From Pycnococcus provasolii (taxonomy: Eukaryota; Chlorophyta; Pseudoscourfieldiophyceae; Pseudoscourfieldiales), in NCBI GenBank assembly GCA_049487715.1, contig CP150567.1:372001-436000 (forward strand): a stretch of DNA of 64,000 nt, in the 5' to 3' direction. This document shows positions 46,584-55,800 of this stretch, piece by piece (position 1 is the stretch's first letter; the number at the start of each line of letters is the position of its first letter). A program made the translations under genes and the position numbers. Under the pieces are notes generated by a model. The model saw nothing but the letters and a program-made list of their open reading frames with translations, ran no database searches and had not been told where the DNA came from.

Positions 46584-46891
46584 ATTTTACTCATTTCCCC
46601 CTTCTCGAGTCGCGGATTAGCGTGGCTTACCTCACACTCACATTGAGGCTCACAACACCTTAAGGCTTGGCGGCTTGTAAGGTGTTCTTCTTTCCAGGCT
46701 TCTTCTTGTCATCCTCGAGGGGGTGGGTGGTGGCATACACATTTGTGTGGTTACACATCAGACGTTTGCTTTTGCATTTGTGCGTGTCGTACCTATAAGC
46801 TTGTTCTGAAGTAAGCTTCTTCCTTGCTATTACCTGATATCAACACGGCGGTTTCTTTTCCGGGAGTGGTGTTTTGCGGCCGGCGTGTGCT

Positions 46892-46922
<31 letters not shown>

Positions 46923-46958
46923 TGTTTGCATATTTAGGTGGCTCGCTTGAATAGAATA
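46584..46958. other. Upstream region of the protein kinase gene with TG microsatellite
   Basis: About 375 bp. A (GT)n run lies at about 46885-46926, close to the start codon. A pyrimidine-rich stretch ending TATTTAG at 46937 could be a splice acceptor or part of the 5' leader. Confidence 0.6.
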
Positions 46959-49139
46959 ATGCTGCCTTCAATACGGGAACGCGCGCCCGGAACCGCCGGA
47001 AGTGGAGGAAGCCACGAGCACTCGCCAGCCGGGACGGACAGGTCACACAGAGGGGGTGCAATGCGCGGGTTGTTCCGCGGACCGAGGCGCAAGGCGCACG
47101 ACGGCACGGACGGTAGGGCGAGTTCGGATGCGGACGGTGCTCGTGACAACGTGTCGTCGATAGAAATGCTGCTCATCGGAAACCTCGACACGGGCAACCC
47201 AGACTTGAAACCTGACCACGTACGTGTGATTGAGGAGGCGTGCGGGACGTCCGCGCTGTTCGAAGGGCTGAAGAATGAGGTGCGCGCCAAGCTATTCGCC
47301 ACATTCCACGGCCCGATACGGTACAAGCCGAACCAGCCAGTGTTCTACCAAGGACACGTCGGGCGCAACTTCTTCGTTATCTACAACGGGTCTGTTGAAA
47401 TAAGCGTGACAGGCAAGAATGCAGATGGCAGGGACGAACAGCAGGTCATACGCACAATGTCCACCGGCGAGTCGTTCGGCGAGCTTGCCCTCTTGCGACG
47501 CGCCATGCGAAGTGCCAACGCATACGCAGGCGTGAACGGCTGCGAAGTGCTTCTCATGGACCGTCGCACGTTCCAACTGCTGCTGAAGAGCGAGTCTTAC
47601 AAGCGACGAGAGGCACGCCTTGAGCTGTGCAACAGCGTGTCGGTGTTCAAGGACTCGCTTTCGGACTACCAGATGCACGTGCTCGTCGAGGCTATGCGCG
47701 ACTGCGAGTTCGATCCGGACCAGATCATCATCGAGCAGGGCAAGCCGGAAACGAGCGCGCTGCACATCGTACGCAAGGGCGAGGTGAATGTCAAGCTGAG
47801 AGGCGCGGTGGCACCCATTAAGACGATCAGGTCGGGCGACTACTTCGGCGAGCTTAGCCTGCTGAGCCTCGGCGAGATGAAAGAAGACCGCGAGACAGGT
47901 CGCAGGTCAGTCGTCGCCGCGGCGCCCACTGCCAACTGCGTGGCGGCTAGCACTGGATGCAAAACCATCATGTTGACAAGGGAAGACTTCACGCGCCTGC
48001 TCGGACCGGAGGCGCTCGAGTCACTGCGCTTGAAATCAAAGCAGAAGGGATACGTGTTCGACGAGAACAGCAAAGAGAAAAATGTTGCGTCGCCGACGTC
48101 AAGAAAAACCGCCTCGCTGCCTCTCATAGACAGCGCGTCACTGGAGCTGCGGAGAAAAGACCGAGGCTTGAAGATTAGCCTCGCGGACATCATTTTGGTG
48201 AAGGAGCTGGGGCGAGGCTTACTCGGGTCAGTGCACCTCGCTTTACTTCGCCAAACGGAGAAGCTCGTCGCAATCAAGGCAATGAAGAAGAAGGAGGTGT
48301 CTAGTCTGCACCAGGTGAAGCACGTAAATGACGAGCTCAAGTGCATGCGCGAGTGCACCGGGCCGTTCATCATCAAGATGATTTCAGTATTCCAGGACCA
48401 CAAGCGCTTGTTTGTCGTACTCGAGTACCTTCCCGGCAGCGAGCTTTTTGAGCTGCTGAAAAATGCCGGTCCATTGACTGGAAAGGAGGCGCGTTTCTAC
48501 GCGGCGGAGACGCTGATGGCCATTAGCTACGTGCACCGCATCCACTATGCATATCGAGATCTCAAGCCTGAGAATATCCTTATCGACGCACAAGGTCACC
48601 TGAAGTTGATTGACTTTGGATTCGCGAAGTGCCTTCGCCCTGGTGAAAAGACGTATACATCGTGCGGTACGCTCGACTACATGGCACCTGAGGTGATTCT
48701 CGTTTCAGGGCACGATCACATGGTTGACTACTACGGCCTTGGCGTGCTCATTTTTGAGTTGCAAACTTGTTTTCCTCCCTACGGTGCTGACACAGACGAC
48801 GAGCGCATGCAACGCGTGTTAAGCGCACCTATGCAATTTCCCTCAGATTTTGATGCGACGGCTAAGATGACGGTCAAGGGTCTGCTGGATCGTTCTCCCG
48901 CACGCCGGCTGGGCTGCGGTGTGGTTGGCCTTCAGGACATCATGAGATCGCCATTTTTCGAGCATATCAATTTCGATAAGGTTGAGACCAGAAGTTACAA
49001 GCCTCCGTTCGTTCCGACGGACTTGTTTGAGTTCGACAGCCTTTCGGAAGATTTGAAGAAAGAAGGCAAGCGTGTGGTGTCAGATCGTACGCGTGCGGCA
49101 CTTGAGCCCACGAGCGACCCGGAGTTTCCCGACTTCTGA
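46959..49139 (+). CDS. cGMP-dependent-type protein kinase (PKG)
   Basis: About 726 residues from the first ATG, 46959. After a disordered N-terminus come two cyclic-nucleotide-binding domains: one with GRNFFVIYNGSVEI and phosphate-cassette FGELALLRRAMRSANA, the other with HIVRKGEVNVKLR and FGELSLLSL, the second cassette holding a 15-residue insert before its Arg. The AGC kinase domain has a Gly-rich loop GRGLLGSV, VAIKAMKKK with the ATP lysine, catalytic loop YRDLKPENILI (Tyr in place of His of HRD), DFGFAK, and activation loop TSCGTLDYMAPE. The tail ends with FVPTDLFEFDSL-type AGC extension. cGMP kinases in algae act in flagellar and gliding responses. Specificity for cGMP over cAMP is inferred from the family layout. 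The last 60 bases overlap the convergent gene. Confidence 0.92.
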   Translation: MLPSIRERAPGTAGSGGSHEHSPAGTDRSHRGGAMRGLFRGPRRKAHDGTDGRASSDADGARDNVSSIEMLLIGNLDTGNPDLKPDHVRVIEEACGTSALFEGLKNEVRAKLFATFHGPIRYKPNQPVFYQGHVGRNFFVIYNGSVEISVTGKNADGRDEQQVIRTMSTGESFGELALLRRAMRSANAYAGVNGCEVLLMDRRTFQLLLKSESYKRREARLELCNSVSVFKDSLSDYQMHVLVEAMRDCEFDPDQIIIEQGKPETSALHIVRKGEVNVKLRGAVAPIKTIRSGDYFGELSLLSLGEMKEDRETGRRSVVAAAPTANCVAASTGCKTIMLTREDFTRLLGPEALESLRLKSKQKGYVFDENSKEKNVASPTSRKTASLPLIDSASLELRRKDRGLKISLADIILVKELGRGLLGSVHLALLRQTEKLVAIKAMKKKEVSSLHQVKHVNDELKCMRECTGPFIIKMISVFQDHKRLFVVLEYLPGSELFELLKNAGPLTGKEARFYAAETLMAISYVHRIHYAYRDLKPENILIDAQGHLKLIDFGFAKCLRPGEKTYTSCGTLDYMAPEVILVSGHDHMVDYYGLGVLIFELQTCFPPYGADTDDERMQRVLSAPMQFPSDFDATAKMTVKGLLDRSPARRLGCGVVGLQDIMRSPFFEHINFDKVETRSYKPPFVPTDLFEFDSLSEDLKKEGKRVVSDRTRAALEPTSDPEFPDF

Positions 49140-50081
49140 GGTGGCACGTTCGCTGCTTTTCCTGCGGTATTTCGTGGAAAGGTGAGATGAAGGTGAATGA
49201 GATGAATGTCCTTCTAGAGAATCCAAGTCCAGCAGAGATGAGACGAGCAGGGTGGAGATGCGGTCCAAGATCATGTCACGAACATCGCTGCTCAAGCCGT
49301 TGAGCGGCTTCTCTCGCGTGCAGAACCACAGTATCGTTTCCCAAGATGTGTTTTGGAAGGATTCCTGGGTGAGGCGGATGCCGTCGTGCTCGACGCCGGT
49401 GAAGTGTCCCTTTGGGTGACGCTTGTTGATCCAGTCAGGTCCAGCGAGGTTGCCCGCACACCACCTGAGAACTGGCTCGAGCTTTTCGAACGCCTGTCCA
49501 ATGTCGTTTGGATTTTCCTTGCACTCGACGACTGCGACGACGCGATTGATGTTGTCTGTTGTGTCGACTGCGACGAGGTCCAGCTCGCCAGTCACGTGAG
49601 GGGCGCCTGGGGAGAGCTGAACGTTTCTTAGGATCTGAATGGAGTTGCCGCCCAGCGCCGCCGGCAGGATGTTGGTGGCGATGTCTTCGAGAGTTTGTCC
49701 CGCTTTGTGGCGTCGCTGCGCGACGACGCGGTTTTGCTGCGTTAGAGATTGCTGAAGTTCTTTGAGGCCAAGAGACTCTTGGAGGGTGTCGAAGTGCTGT
49801 TGGGTTGAAAGAAGATGTTGATATTCGACGCAGTTGGCTTGTAGGGTGGCAAGTTCGGTGGTGATGGTGTCAATGGTGGCTATTAATGAAGGAAGGCGCG
49901 AGGCGGCGCGCGCTGTGCGCGGAGTTTGTTCTTCTTGCGTGACAAACTTTTGCGTGGATGCGAGCTGAAGTTGCAGGCGACGCAACGTGTCAGAAGTGTT
50001 TTGAATTTTCCTTCCCTGTGGGGAGGCGGCGTAGGGCTTCCTAGGGTTACCTCTCCCCTCCCCTCCCCTCCCGTCACACAC
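49080..50081 (-). CDS. PD-(D/E)XK-like domain protein with coiled-coil N-terminus
   Basis: The frame encodes about 333 residues but has no ATG before residue 260; it starts only at GTG. A splice acceptor (CCGCCTCCCCACAG, minus strand, near 50017) followed by GGAAGGAAAATTC suggests the first exon lies upstream, toward the divergent MATE gene. After a coiled coil (TLRRLQLQLASTQKF) there is LEDIATNILPAAL, then GELDLVAVD and VVAVVECKENPNDIGQAFEK. The spacing of Asp and E-C-K fits the catalytic core of PD-(D/E)XK nucleases, but nuclease activity is unproven and the family is not recognised. The C-terminus (RVARGLKCRTRTI) is antisense to the end of the protein kinase gene, an overlap of 60 bp. Confidence 0.6.
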   Translation of the reverse strand: MCDGRGGEGRGNPRKPYAASPQGRKIQNTSDTLRRLQLQLASTQKFVTQEEQTPRTARAASRLPSLIATIDTITTELATLQANCVEYQHLLSTQQHFDTLQESLGLKELQQSLTQQNRVVAQRRHKAGQTLEDIATNILPAALGGNSIQILRNVQLSPGAPHVTGELDLVAVDTTDNINRVVAVVECKENPNDIGQAFEKLEPVLRWCAGNLAGPDWINKRHPKGHFTGVEHDGIRLTQESFQNTSWETILWFCTREKPLNGLSSDVRDMILDRISTLLVSSLLDLDSLEGHSSHSPSSHLSTKYRRKSSERATSEVGKLRVARGLKCRTRTI

Positions 50082-50176
50082 AACCTTGCACCTCCCTTGT
50101 GCCCTTGTGCGATTTTTTTATTTATGGCCGGCGGAAGAAAGAAGCCTTGTTTGTTTGTTGTCCTCCACTTCACTTC

Positions 50177-51163
50177 ATGGCGAACAACAACACTTCGGCA
50201 ACTGCACTTGTCACAGGCGTTGTAGGTGATAAGAATGACACCATTATTCAAGCTGTTGACGACGATGGCTCCTCCTCCTCCTCCTCCTCCGACTCCGACT
50301 CCGAAGGGATGGAACGCGTTCCTCTCACGTCCTCCTCACACCACACACGCACCTCCTCCTCCTCCTCGGACCCTGCTGCCGCTGTTGACCACCACAAACA
50401 ACCCATGATGGTACTCGCACAGCTCCTCTCTTTGACAATTGGCATGCTCGTCGCACGCGCAAGCTTCGCAGTCATGAAAACGACGGACTCCGCAATCCTC
50501 GGGCACGTCTCCACGGCGGCACTCGAGGCGTCGTCGGTCAGTGACATGTACACAGGATGCACGGGTGTTCTCGCGCAGGGAGGTGTGCTAGGAACGTTCG
50601 TGTCACAAGCCATGGGTGCGTCGAATCCAAAGTTGGCGGGGGCGTGGTTGCAGGTGGCTCTCGTCGTCACGCTGTCGCTCTCGGTACCTGTGGCTATGTT
50701 ATGGACCGTAACAGGACCCGCGACGCGCGGGCTATTTGGCGCATCGAACCACATTGCAAACATGGCGTCGTACTATGCGATCGTCCTCGCCACGGCCCTG
50801 CCAGGACGTGCGGCATTTACAGCCGTCGCACAGTACTTTGGAGCACAGCGCATCGTCAAGCCAGTCAGCGAAGCTGGCATAGTCGGTGCGAGCCTAAACT
50901 TGCTTGTCGGACTGCCAGTCGTGCTTGCACCGCTGCACCTCGGTTTCGCGGCTTGCCCGTGGGTGACAAGCCTCGTTACGTACGTGCAGCTCGCGTATCT
51001 GCTCTACACAGCCGTGCACCGACAAAAATTGCACGCAGGAGACGAAAGACGCAGTTGTGACGGCGGAGACGACAAGCACGCACGCAGGTTCCTCTGGCGA
51101 CGCAGCCGCAGCCGCAGCCGCATACTCCGCAGCCGCAGCGTACACCTGCCCAATATGCTATGA
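50177..51163 (+). CDS. MATE-family transporter, N-terminal lobe only
   Basis: The ATG at 50177 opens a Ser/Asp-rich cytosolic leader, then six membrane segments (residues about 75-290) with MATE features: ARASFAVMKTTDSAILGHV, GGVLGTFVSQAMGASNPKLA, and ALPGRAAFTAVAQYFGAQR. Homologues have 12 helices in two lobes; here the second lobe is missing. From about 51020 the frame is Arg-rich noise (RRSRSRSRILRSRS) that overlaps the coding frame of the RBR gene. Either the transporter was truncated by a fusion or rearrangement, or a splice or +1 shift joins it to the RBR frame. The start of the second lobe is not seen elsewhere in the window. MATE proteins export cations and organic compounds in exchange for protons or sodium. 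Confidence 0.65.
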   Translation: MANNNTSATALVTGVVGDKNDTIIQAVDDDGSSSSSSSDSDSEGMERVPLTSSSHHTRTSSSSSDPAAAVDHHKQPMMVLAQLLSLTIGMLVARASFAVMKTTDSAILGHVSTAALEASSVSDMYTGCTGVLAQGGVLGTFVSQAMGASNPKLAGAWLQVALVVTLSLSVPVAMLWTVTGPATRGLFGASNHIANMASYYAIVLATALPGRAAFTAVAQYFGAQRIVKPVSEAGIVGASLNLLVGLPVVLAPLHLGFAACPWVTSLVTYVQLAYLLYTAVHRQKLHAGDERRSCDGGDDKHARRFLWRRSRSRSRILRSRSVHLPNML

Positions 51164-52898
51164 AGTCTTGCCCAAGGAAGACATCTTCCACATCTTCCGG
51201 TGCGACCATACGATGTGCCGAATGTGCGCTGCTGCACACGCAGAAGTGCGAGTGAATGACATCCTCTCCGGCGCGCAGAACGAAACGGGCCACGGCGGCG
51301 GTGATCACGCACGACTCAGCGACGTGAACAACACCGCGGTGGCTTGCCCGTTCAACTGCTCTTTAGGCTCGTTCACGAACACGCAGCTGCACGAACTTCT
51401 ACCAGCTCGTCTGTACGAGCACCTCGTTCGACGACGCAGGGAGGCACCCACACCCAATACAGTGCACTGCGCAACTCCAGATTGCCCATGCTACATTCGC
51501 GTGGTGCGATCATCAAATAGCGAAGACAGCTGTTCCGCTGTGCGATGCCCGATGTGTCGCATGGAGACATGCACACGCTGCAACGAACAGGCGCACGCTC
51601 CAGCGTCGTGCAGGGCTAGGTCGCTCGCCACCAAGATTCTTCAGGAGGTTGACGAGGCACGCAGAAACGGCGAAGCAACGCTGCGACGGGCTGAGGCGCG
51701 CGTGGCAACGGTGGCTCAGCGTGTCTTCGAAATAGCTGAGCAGCACCGAAGCGCTGTCCAACTGCTGGAGTGTGTGCTTGGCGCGCATGGCAGAGATGCT
51801 CGTGTGGCTGCAGTGAATTTTGAGCAGGCAATGCTGCACCTGCGGGGTGAGGTTACACCGCCTCCTCAGGTACAAGCGGTACCCGAGGAGGCACGTGAAG
51901 GTCAGCAGCAGGAGCAGCCTCAAACTCAACAACACGAGACTGAGCAACCTCAGCAGCTCGAGCAACCTCAGCCACAGCACGTCGAACAGCCCGAGCAGGA
52001 AGTGGGGACCAGAATTGTTGAGCTAGGCAACATCAATGATCGTCCAGGTGCAGGAGCAGGAGCAGGTGCAGGTGCAGGTGCTGGCAATGGGCCCAACCAA
52101 CAACCTGGCAATGGTGAACAACAACAGCCACGGCGAGACGGCGGCGGCGGCGGCGGCGGTGCGGAGCAGGTTGCTGCAGCGCGTGCGTTTGCTGAGATGA
52201 TTCTCTCAATTGCACCACAGCGAATGAGCCCAGGGGAGGTGGCTACGACACTTACGAACTTGCTTGAATCGTGGGATGGTATCGAGGCAGCAATTTCCGC
52301 AAATCAGAGCGGCCTAATGCCCGACTGGGAAGCACTCTTTGACATGTCAGCAACGCGCCTTTTTGCGCACGTGGCAGATCTTGAGGCGACGATGCAGGAA
52401 GGGACTCGTGCCGCAGAAACGGCGGCGGCTTCCGCCTCAGCCACAGATTCTGATCAGGGAGGTGATGCCATCATGCAGCAGGTCACACCCGCTTCAACCA
52501 CACAACAGGCTAAGACGGCGGCAGAGGCAGATGCACGACGGGATTACGTGGCGGAGCATTGCCTAGACTGTCCCAATTGCTTTCGTCAAATTGAGAAGAC
52601 GGGTGGCTGCGATCACATGACTTGCTACCATCCTGGGTGCAGATTTCACTTCTGCTGGCGCTGCATGGGTGAATGGAAGGACTACAGGCACAAATGCCCA
52701 GACATGCAGGGACGAGAAGAGCCTCAGATGCCTGCTGCTGACGAGGTTGGAAGAACGGCAGCGACTATGCCGCCGCCGCCGCTGCCCGCGACGGAAGTAA
52801 TACAAATAAATATTCGTAACGATATACACAAGAAAGTTGTATTTATTATTGATTCATGCATTAGGTTAACACGCCATATCCCTTCAACCGCACCCTAA
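51057..52898 (+). CDS. RBR-type E3 ubiquitin ligase
   Basis: The domain order is RING1 (CPICYEVLPKEDIFHIFRCDH), IBR-like Cys-rich segment (VHCATPDCPCYIRVVRSS, CPMCRMETCTRCNEQAH) and, much later, RING2 (CPNCFRQIEKTGGCDHMTC, then FHFCWRCMGEWKDYRHKCP). The Cys of GGC in RING2 is the expected catalytic residue for the thioester step of RBR ligases. Between IBR and RING2 lie about 300 residues of coiled coil and Gln/Glu/Gly-rich sequence, far longer than in parkin or ARIADNE. No ATG precedes RING1 in this frame; the frame is open from 50967, inside the MATE gene, and the given start is a GTG. Translation from an upstream exon or the MATE frame is likely. The end overlaps the 3' coding end of the next gene. 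Confidence 0.75.
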   Translation: MTAETTSTHAGSSGDAAAAAAAYSAAAAYTCPICYEVLPKEDIFHIFRCDHTMCRMCAAAHAEVRVNDILSGAQNETGHGGGDHARLSDVNNTAVACPFNCSLGSFTNTQLHELLPARLYEHLVRRRREAPTPNTVHCATPDCPCYIRVVRSSNSEDSCSAVRCPMCRMETCTRCNEQAHAPASCRARSLATKILQEVDEARRNGEATLRRAEARVATVAQRVFEIAEQHRSAVQLLECVLGAHGRDARVAAVNFEQAMLHLRGEVTPPPQVQAVPEEAREGQQQEQPQTQQHETEQPQQLEQPQPQHVEQPEQEVGTRIVELGNINDRPGAGAGAGAGAGAGNGPNQQPGNGEQQQPRRDGGGGGGGAEQVAAARAFAEMILSIAPQRMSPGEVATTLTNLLESWDGIEAAISANQSGLMPDWEALFDMSATRLFAHVADLEATMQEGTRAAETAAASASATDSDQGGDAIMQQVTPASTTQQAKTAAEADARRDYVAEHCLDCPNCFRQIEKTGGCDHMTCYHPGCRFHFCWRCMGEWKDYRHKCPDMQGREEPQMPAADEVGRTAATMPPPPLPATEVIQINIRNDIHKKVVFIIDSCIRLTRHIPSTAP

Positions 52899-55800
52899 CT
52901 AAAACATCTCGCAATCCATCATAATCGCAAAATTCGATGTGCCATTCATAACTTTCGGACTTTCGGTGAACAACCCTGCCGTCTGCAATGTAGGCGTATC
53001 GCGCTTGATTGTCCTCGCACGAAACATCAGCAAACAGGCGGACTTTTTGACGTGATTTCAGCGCACGCTCCATCCAGGTCGTATTATTTGAAATCCTTCT
53101 CCCTCCATCCCCATACTGAGACCGAATGAGAATGCGCGGTAGAGGCGAATTTCTCGTTCGTAACTTTTGCGCCGTGCATGGTGAGGCATTTTCCATCTCA
53201 AGCGATGCGTCTCGCAGGTAAATGCTCGAAACAACAGACCCTTTGCCCTTGACAATGCTGCTGTACATGTGCGGTTCCAAACCGAGGAGCTCGGGAGCCG
53301 AGCGACTCTCGAAGACGAGCGGAGGCTGCCAGAGCCCCCTCCTCTTCGCCATGCGGACGTCCCCCGCGCTCTCGTCGGCGAACAGCTTGCACAGGGCATC
53401 CTCGTTGAATTGCATGATCTTCAATGCATCTGCCGTGATTTGGTTTCCGTCCTGTGGGGCACAGACGTAAGAGAAGTGGATCCTGCGAGGCAGTTCGAGG
53501 GTCGGGTCGTCGTTGGTGCACAGCAGCGGCATCGAATGTTGTTGCAGCCGACTTGCAGCGCCCCTTGCGCATCGCCGTGCATTCACATCGTCCATGACGC
53601 GCAAAACCATGCTGATGCTGCCGCAAGGTGAAACTTTTTTGCAAGGCGATCTCCCATGAAACGTTGCGGAATCGTCAATAAGTATGGTCGCACTACCCGC
53701 GTGAGCGTGAATAGTCTTCGAGTGTCCGACGCCCTCGCGTGTTTTCGCGCGGCAGGCACTCCCTCCCACATCGCTCCGCTTAACAACGCGAACGATGGCG
53801 TCGTCGAGAATGTACAAATGAATGATGGGAAAATCGGGGTCCATTGCAGCGCCGTCTGCGTGCATTGGAATGCCTTGAGCGGCTTTTTTCGTTTCCCCCA
53901 CAGTTTCCTCCCCTAAGTAACGATTTACCTGCACTGTTATTCTTTTGCGTGCTTGATTCAGTTTGTACTTCTTCCCGATCCAGCTGTGCAAGACTGCATT
54001 CACAACTTCTTTTATTGGCGACAAGCTCTCGTGATCAAGCGACGGTGTTCCCAGCGTACTCAAGCCTCCAAGGGCGCAGTGCTTCTCAGGGTCGTTCGGC
54101 TTGTCGCCCAAGAAGTATGCGCAGTTTGCCTCGGAAAAACATGTCAAGAATTGGAGTCGGCCGTGCGGTCGGTACGTCCCCTTCACTTTGTGCCAGCACT
54201 GGCGCCAAGGGAGATTGCGGAGATTCGTTTGAATCGCATTGCGAAGCTTCTCTGGAATCAAAGATGGAAAGTGCTGCACGTACTCCTTAACCACGCCTCC
54301 TTGACGGTTCACGTCGAAGAGCTCGAGCCCCACCATCCCAGGGTCTTTGGTGATGATCAGTGGTTCAGGCTTGCAAGAGCGCGTATATGGCTGTATTTTT
54401 TCGATCGGCACAGTAAAGCGGTAACGCGTGATTTTCCGCTGTTCTGCTCGATCATCTTTGATTTGCTCCAACTGCTTTTTGAGCGATCGGATCTTGGGAT
54501 GAATCGTGTCAACCTCCGTCGCGCTGATGCGAGATTCATTCGACGATTCCCCCAATTTTCGCAGCCTCTTTTCAACGACAGCCTCCTTGACGCTGATCTG
54601 TTTTTCGTGCTGAGATATGAAGATCCCCTCGTCAATATCGCCGTCTTCGTACAGCAGTGAGTACGTGTCACTTGCCGGGTCGTAGTCCACCAGATGCCCT
54701 GAATGCACCTCCGCATTCACGTGACCGAAAGGCTCATTCGACCATAGAGCCTCCACACGTCTGCCGGCATGCTTTGGCTCGTTTCTGTTCACTTCACGGG
54801 CGACTCGGGGTTTCTTCGCCTTGGGCTGTTCTGCTGCTGCTATGAGATCGATACCTGGAATGAGTTGGCGCATGCGATCATTGTTGTGCTTTATATTTTG
54901 TGCTCTCTGTAGCTCGTAGTCGCACAGAAGATGTCCGTTTCCATGGTTGCGTTGCTCCGTCGTCATCGCGATTCGGTCTTGGGACGCCGTCCCTGAAGTC
55001 GCTATCGCGATGTAAGCATCTGCCTCAGATTTCCACGTTGGCACCTCTGCAGCCATCGCTTGCGCATCCTCTGCAGACGACGACGACCTGCGCAATTTCT
55101 TCGCTGCTGGGCTTAAGCTTGCAGCACCCGTGAGGTCCACCGCCACCGCCGAAGCTGCCGCTGCCTGTTTCTGCCGACTTTTCCGATGCTGCTCCTGCAA
55201 TTTTCCCACCTTCTCCCTCCACGTCTTCTCCAGATCAATCGCCTCCGCGAGCACCGCAATCTTGCCGTCGAGTTTTCTCACGTCACGAGACATCGACGCT
55301 TGCAGATCCTGGTTCCGAGCCTCAGCGGCCTCCTTGACAATCTGCTGCATTTCAGTGCGCTCGTGATCGTATTTCTCAAGCGCATGTTCTCCTCCATTCT
55401 GCTGCACGAGAATAGCGAGGAGATCCGCGTACATCTCGCTGCGAAGCAGGTTGGGGCGCCTCCTGTCGAACCACGCCGTGTCAAAGTACTGCTGGATATC
55501 CGTGAGCTTTGTGTCGAGCACAGCCAGATGCGACTGCGTGAGCTGGCGAATGTACTCGATGACAAACAAGCCGCAGTCGTAGTGATTCTGCTGTCGAGCA
55601 TAAGAATTTCGAACGGCACGCTCTCCCGGAAATCTCTTGTTCGCTTGGAACCGCTTCTCGGCATCGTTCAGATGCGTGTTCTTCTCCGTCAATGTCAGGT
55701 TCGACTTGATGTAGAATTCCCTCTTGTACTCGAAGAAGCAGAATCTGCGCAGGGCATCGACGACATGATCTGTTTCGTGTCCACCTGCCACCGAGTCGAA

